DNA of 64,000 bases from Streptomyces koelreuteriae (GTDB taxonomy: Bacteria > Actinomycetota > Actinomycetes > Streptomycetales > Streptomycetaceae): contig NZ_CP075896.1 in assembly GCF_018604545.1 (NCBI RefSeq), positions 6,200,001-6,264,000 of the forward strand, read 5' to 3'. The stretch's first letter is position 1, and every line of letters begins with the position of its first letter. Positions 61,470 to 64,000 of the stretch are shown piece by piece. The translations under genes were made by a program, and so were the position numbers. The notes beneath the pieces are model-generated. The model was not told the DNA's origin and did not search any database. It saw only the letters and a program-made list of their open reading frames with translations.

Positions 61470-62989
61470 GAGGGGTCCCCTTCCGGTGCCCGGGGTGCGT
61501 GGTGCAGGACGAGGGCGAAGCCGGCGCCGCCACCGGGCGGGTCGTAGAGCCGTACCCGCCCCCGGTGGCCCTCGGCGATGGCCTTGACGATGGACAGCCC
61601 GAGGCCCGCGCCGGAGCCCCGGGTGCCGCGGCGGGCCGTGCCGCGCCGGAAGCGTTCGAAGATGACCTCGGCGTCCTGGGGCTGCACCCCGGGGCCGGTG
61701 TCGGCCACGAACAGCTCCAGGTCCGGGCCCTCGGTGCGGGAGCCGATGCGGATGGTCTGGCCGGTGGTGGTGTGCTGCACGGCGTTCTGGGCGAGCTGCA
61801 CCATGGCCTGGGTGATCCGCTGCGGATCCAGCTCGGCCTCCAGGTCGGCGACCCCGTCGAGCTGCCAGTCGCGTTCGCCCAGGGTGCGGGCCTTGACGTA
61901 GACATCGGCGGTGAGTTCGGCGACCTGGACCGGCTCGGGGGTGACGAAGTCGGGGCGCTCCGCCTTGGCGAGGAGCAGCAGGTCCTCGACGATGCGGCTC
62001 ATCCGGTCCAGCTCGTCGGTGACGAGCCGGACGGTCTCCTCGCGTTCGGCAGGGTCGTCGCCCATCAGCTCCAGATGGCCGCGCACGATGGTGATGGGGG
62101 TCCGCAGTTCGTGCCCCGCGTCGTCGACGAACTCGCGCTGCGCGGCGAAGGCCCGCTCCAGCCGGTCGAGCATGCCGTTGAAGGTGACGGCGAGGGCCGC
62201 TATGTCGTCGTTGCCGTGCACCGGGATCCGCCGGGTGAGCCCCTGCTCGGTGAGCTGCGCCGCCGCGCTGCGCACCACCCGCACCGGTTTGAGGATCCGC
62301 CCGGCGACCGCCCAGGCGATGCCGACGGTCAGCAGCAGGGCGACCCCGGAGATGACGAGCAGTATGCGGAACATGTCGTTCACCCGGGCCTGTTCGCGTT
62401 CCGGGTGGAAGGCGACGACGAACGCGGCCTCCGGCGCCCGGCCCTGCTGGGCCACCGTGACCTTCGCCCAGCGGATCTCGCCCTCGGGACGCCGGAGCAC
62501 CCCGGAGGACTCGGGCGAGTCGAAGACGGCGCGCTTGGCGGCGGGATCCCGGTGCAGGGGCAGGGCGACGGGCAGGTCGTGCCGCTGGCGGATCTGCCGG
62601 GGGTCGCCGCCCGCCCGGCCGACCAGGCCGATCAGCTCCTCGTCCGCGTCGGGGTACTGCCGTTCCAGGAACACCGTCAGCAGGCGGTTCGCGTCGGTGA
62701 ACGGGCGGCCTGTCTGCGGATCCCCGCCCCGTTCCTCGAAGTTGGCGAACTCGCCGGTCTCCTGGGTGAGCAGGCGGTTGATCCGGTTGTCGACGTCCCG
62801 CAGCAGGAAGGAGCGGGTGGTCATGGCGACCGAGGCGAGCGCCACCGCCATCACCAGCAGCAGCCAGAGCAGGATGCGGACCCGGGCGGAGACCCGCCGC
62901 CGGCCGGGGTCAGTTGTCGGAGCCGGGTCCGTCGTCGCCGGGTCCGTCGTCCCCGTTGCCCTGGCCGCTGTCGTCGTCATCATCGTCAC
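61466..62989 (-). CDS. Sensor histidine kinase with HAMP domain
   Basis: A 507-residue kinase. A Thr-rich cytoplasmic N-terminus (1-35) precedes the first membrane helix (about 37-58). An extracytoplasmic sensor loop (about 60-210) and a second helix (about 212-235) follow, then HAMP. The phospho-acceptor is H293 in DAGHELRTP. The ATPase domain has VQLAQNAVQH, DTGPGV and GSGAGLGLSIVKAIAEGHRG. The first 80 bp overlap the end of the small secreted gene in another frame. Downstream ATGs (62983 and 62980) are alternative starts. Confidence 0.94.
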   Translation of the reverse strand: MTMMTTTAARATGTTDPATTDPAPTTDPGRRRVSARVRILLWLLLVMAVALASVAMTTRSFLLRDVDNRINRLLTQETGEFANFEERGGDPQTGRPFTDANRLLTVFLERQYPDADEELIGLVGRAGGDPRQIRQRHDLPVALPLHRDPAAKRAVFDSPESSGVLRRPEGEIRWAKVTVAQQGRAPEAAFVVAFHPEREQARVNDMFRILLVISGVALLLTVGIAWAVAGRILKPVRVVRSAAAQLTEQGLTRRIPVHGNDDIAALAVTFNGMLDRLERAFAAQREFVDDAGHELRTPITIVRGHLELMGDDPAEREETVRLVTDELDRMSRIVEDLLLLAKAERPDFVTPEPVQVAELTADVYVKARTLGERDWQLDGVADLEAELDPQRITQAMVQLAQNAVQHTTTGQTIRIGSRTEGPDLELFVADTGPGVQPQDAEVIFERFRRGTARRGTRGSGAGLGLSIVKAIAEGHRGRVRLYDPPGGGAGFALVLHHAPRAPEGDPS

Positions 62990-63221
62990 CAGCCGAGCTG
63001 TCGGTCACCGGAGGCCGCGAGACGACCTCGTCGCCGGGCGTGGGTTTCGGGGTGGGCCCGAGCGTGGAGGTGGGGGTGGGTGTGCCGCTGTCCAGCTCCA
63101 CCTGCTGGGACGGGACCTTCGGCGACCGGGGGCTGTCCGCGAGGGCGTAGCTGGTCGCCGCGATGCCCAGGGGGATCAGCACGACCGCGGAGAGGGCGGC
63201 CATACGACGGGAGAATGCCAT
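62910..63221 (-). CDS. Small secreted Asp/Pro-rich protein
   Basis: A 103-residue protein with a signal peptide (about 1-28, MAALSAVVLIPLGIAATSYA core) and a disordered Pro/Thr-rich middle, ending in an Asp/Gly-rich tail (GDDDDDDSGQGNGDDG). No enzymatic motif. The acidic tail could bind cations. It is the first gene of the two-component operon and overlaps the kinase gene by 80 bp. It may be an accessory to sensing. Confidence 0.78.
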   Translation of the reverse strand: MAFSRRMAALSAVVLIPLGIAATSYALADSPRSPKVPSQQVELDSGTPTPTSTLGPTPKPTPGDEVVSRPPVTDSSAGDDDDDDSGQGNGDDGPGDDGPGSDN

Positions 63222-63250
63222 GCGCCCGATCCTGCGGACGGAACCCGCCG

Positions 63251-63278
63251 CGGATGATGAACCCCGGATGAAGAACCC
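63251..63278 (-). promoter_or_regulatory. Tandem 14-bp direct repeats upstream of the two-component operon
   Basis: CGGATGATGAACCC and CGGATGAAGAACCC are adjacent with one mismatch, 30-57 bp before the start of the small secreted gene. A CTTCATCCGG inverted half-site follows (63278-63287), making a 10-bp hairpin with 63264-63273. Spaced direct repeats suit an OmpR-type regulator. Confidence 0.55.
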
Positions 63279-63329
63279 TTCATCCGGAGCCGGTCGGGCC
63301 GCCGGGCCCTCCGGTCGGCCCCGCGAGCC

Positions 63330-63611
63330 CTAGTTGTCCAGCCCGATCGAGAACGCCGCCTCCAGGTCGTGCTGCGAGTACGTACGGAACGCCACGTGCG
63401 TGTCCGTGCCCTCGACGCCGGGGATCTTGCTGATCCGGCCGGGGATGACCTCGGCGAGGTCCTCGTGCTCCTTCACCCGGACCATCGCGATGAGGTCGTA
63501 GGTGCCGGTGACCGAGAAGACCTCGCTGACGCTGTCCAGCGCCGCGATCGACTCCGCGATCTCGGGGATCCGGTCCACGCTGGTCTTGATCAGGACGATC
63601 GCGGTGATCAC
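63330..63611 (-). CDS. Stand-alone Lrp/AsnC ligand-binding (RAM) domain protein
   Basis: A 93-residue protein that is only the RAM ligand-binding fold: AIVLIKTSVDRIPEIAESIA, VSEVFSVTGTYDLIAMVRV and VEGTDTHVAFRTYS. There is no helix-turn-helix. Such proteins bind amino acids and can oligomerise with full Lrp regulators. Its start overlaps the rhomboid stop by 4 bp. Confidence 0.92.
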   Translation of the reverse strand: MITAIVLIKTSVDRIPEIAESIAALDSVSEVFSVTGTYDLIAMVRVKEHEDLAEVIPGRISKIPGVEGTDTHVAFRTYSQHDLEAAFSIGLDN

Positions 63612-64000
63612 GGCTGGTTCTCTCCCTCGGGGGCCGGTGCAGGGGCTTTCCTCACTCTAGTAGGGCCGGTGGGACGGCCGTAGCGGACCGAGGCGTAGCA
63701 GAAGCCCAGGCCGAAGCCGACCAGGTGGGCGAGGTAGGCCACCCCTGGCCCCTCCGGGGCCCGCCCCGCCGCCAGCCACTGCAGCGCCGCCCAGAAGGGC
63801 AGCACGACCCAGGCCGGGAAGCGCACCGGCAGGAAGAAGAGGAACGGCAGGAGACTGGTCACCCGGGCACGGGGGAACAGGTACAGGAACGCGCCGAGGA
63901 CCGCCGAGATCGCCCCGGAGGCACCGACCAGGGACTGCTCGGAATCCGCGTTGGCGACGGCGTACCCGAGCAGGGCCAGGTAGCCGCAGCCTACGTAGAA
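63608..64000 (-). CDS. Rhomboid family intramembrane serine protease (5' end outside window)
   Basis: The last 130 residues of a rhomboid are present. The nucleophile Ser is in SLVGASGAISAVLGAFLYLF, and the second catalytic residue is the His in VAYLAHLVGFGLGFCYASV. Membrane helices and the short basic C-terminus are as expected. The N-terminal half lies beyond position 64000. It is coupled to the Lrp/RAM gene by a 4-bp overlap. Confidence 0.93.
   Translation of the reverse strand, partial: FYVGCGYLALLGYAVANADSEQSLVGASGAISAVLGAFLYLFPRARVTSLLPFLFFLPVRFPAWVVLPFWAALQWLAAGRAPEGPGVAYLAHLVGFGLGFCYASVRYGRPTGPTRVRKAPAPAPEGENQP

Overview
The window is high-GC actinobacterial DNA, almost certainly the chromosome core of a Streptomyces. 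GTG starts are frequent, genes often overlap by 4 bp, and the gene order is the one I remember from the S. coelicolor region around SCO2183 to SCO2139 (from memory, not searched). No tRNA, rRNA, integrase, transposase or CRISPR array was seen.

Layout. 1-8.3 kb: pyruvate dehydrogenase E1 (aceE, cut by the left edge), a GntR/FCD regulator, the two-lipoyl E2, lipoamide dehydrogenase and leucyl aminopeptidase, all on the minus strand. 8.6-15.2 kb: a five-gene plus-strand locus encoding a large secreted deacetylase-like protein, a PelF-type GT4 glycosyltransferase, a multispanning membrane protein, a spherulin-4/GH135-like protein and a GH114-like lipoprotein. These are the same activities that build and trim galactosaminogalactan in Aspergillus and Pel in bacteria. 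15.2-22.5 kb: cobalamin nucleotide-loop genes cobS, cobT and a metallo-beta-lactamase-like/CobU fusion, mixed with membrane proteins and methyltransferases. 22.5-29.9 kb: DUF3043 protein, PspA and PspAA, a NarL-type two-component system and a large RND permease.

29.9-38.7 kb is the most accessory-looking block. It has a DUF397/XRE pair, a small orphan and a tightly overlapping minus-strand operon of three genes: an LCAT-like lipase with an Ig-like tail, a 1688-residue caspase-STAND NTPase-TPR protein whose 13 TPRs are encoded by near-identical 138-bp DNA repeats, and a CHAT-domain protein whose catalytic-type histidine is replaced by arginine. This looks like a regulated conflict or immune module (sensor-switch, protease and membrane-acting effector) and is the strongest candidate for a little-described system.

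38.8-64 kb returns to core functions: nadA, erpA, an acidic membrane protein, an AdoK-like PfkB kinase, a cysteine desulfurase-TusA fusion, the aa3 oxidase and bcc complex genes (ctaC-ctaD-ctaF, ctaE-qcrC-qcrA-qcrB) interrupted by an L,D-transpeptidase and a receiver-like protein, trpD, a SAM-IV-type riboswitch before a SufS-like class V aminotransferase, glycerate kinase with an SLC13-type transporter, an OmpR-type two-component system with a small secreted partner, a stand-alone Lrp/RAM protein and a rhomboid protease cut by the right edge.

Two families of dispersed intergenic repeats (family A, built on AGGGGCGCGGGGAACTGCGC, and a 78-bp family B) sit at gene ends throughout and probably act as terminators. 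Several long perfect hairpins do the same.
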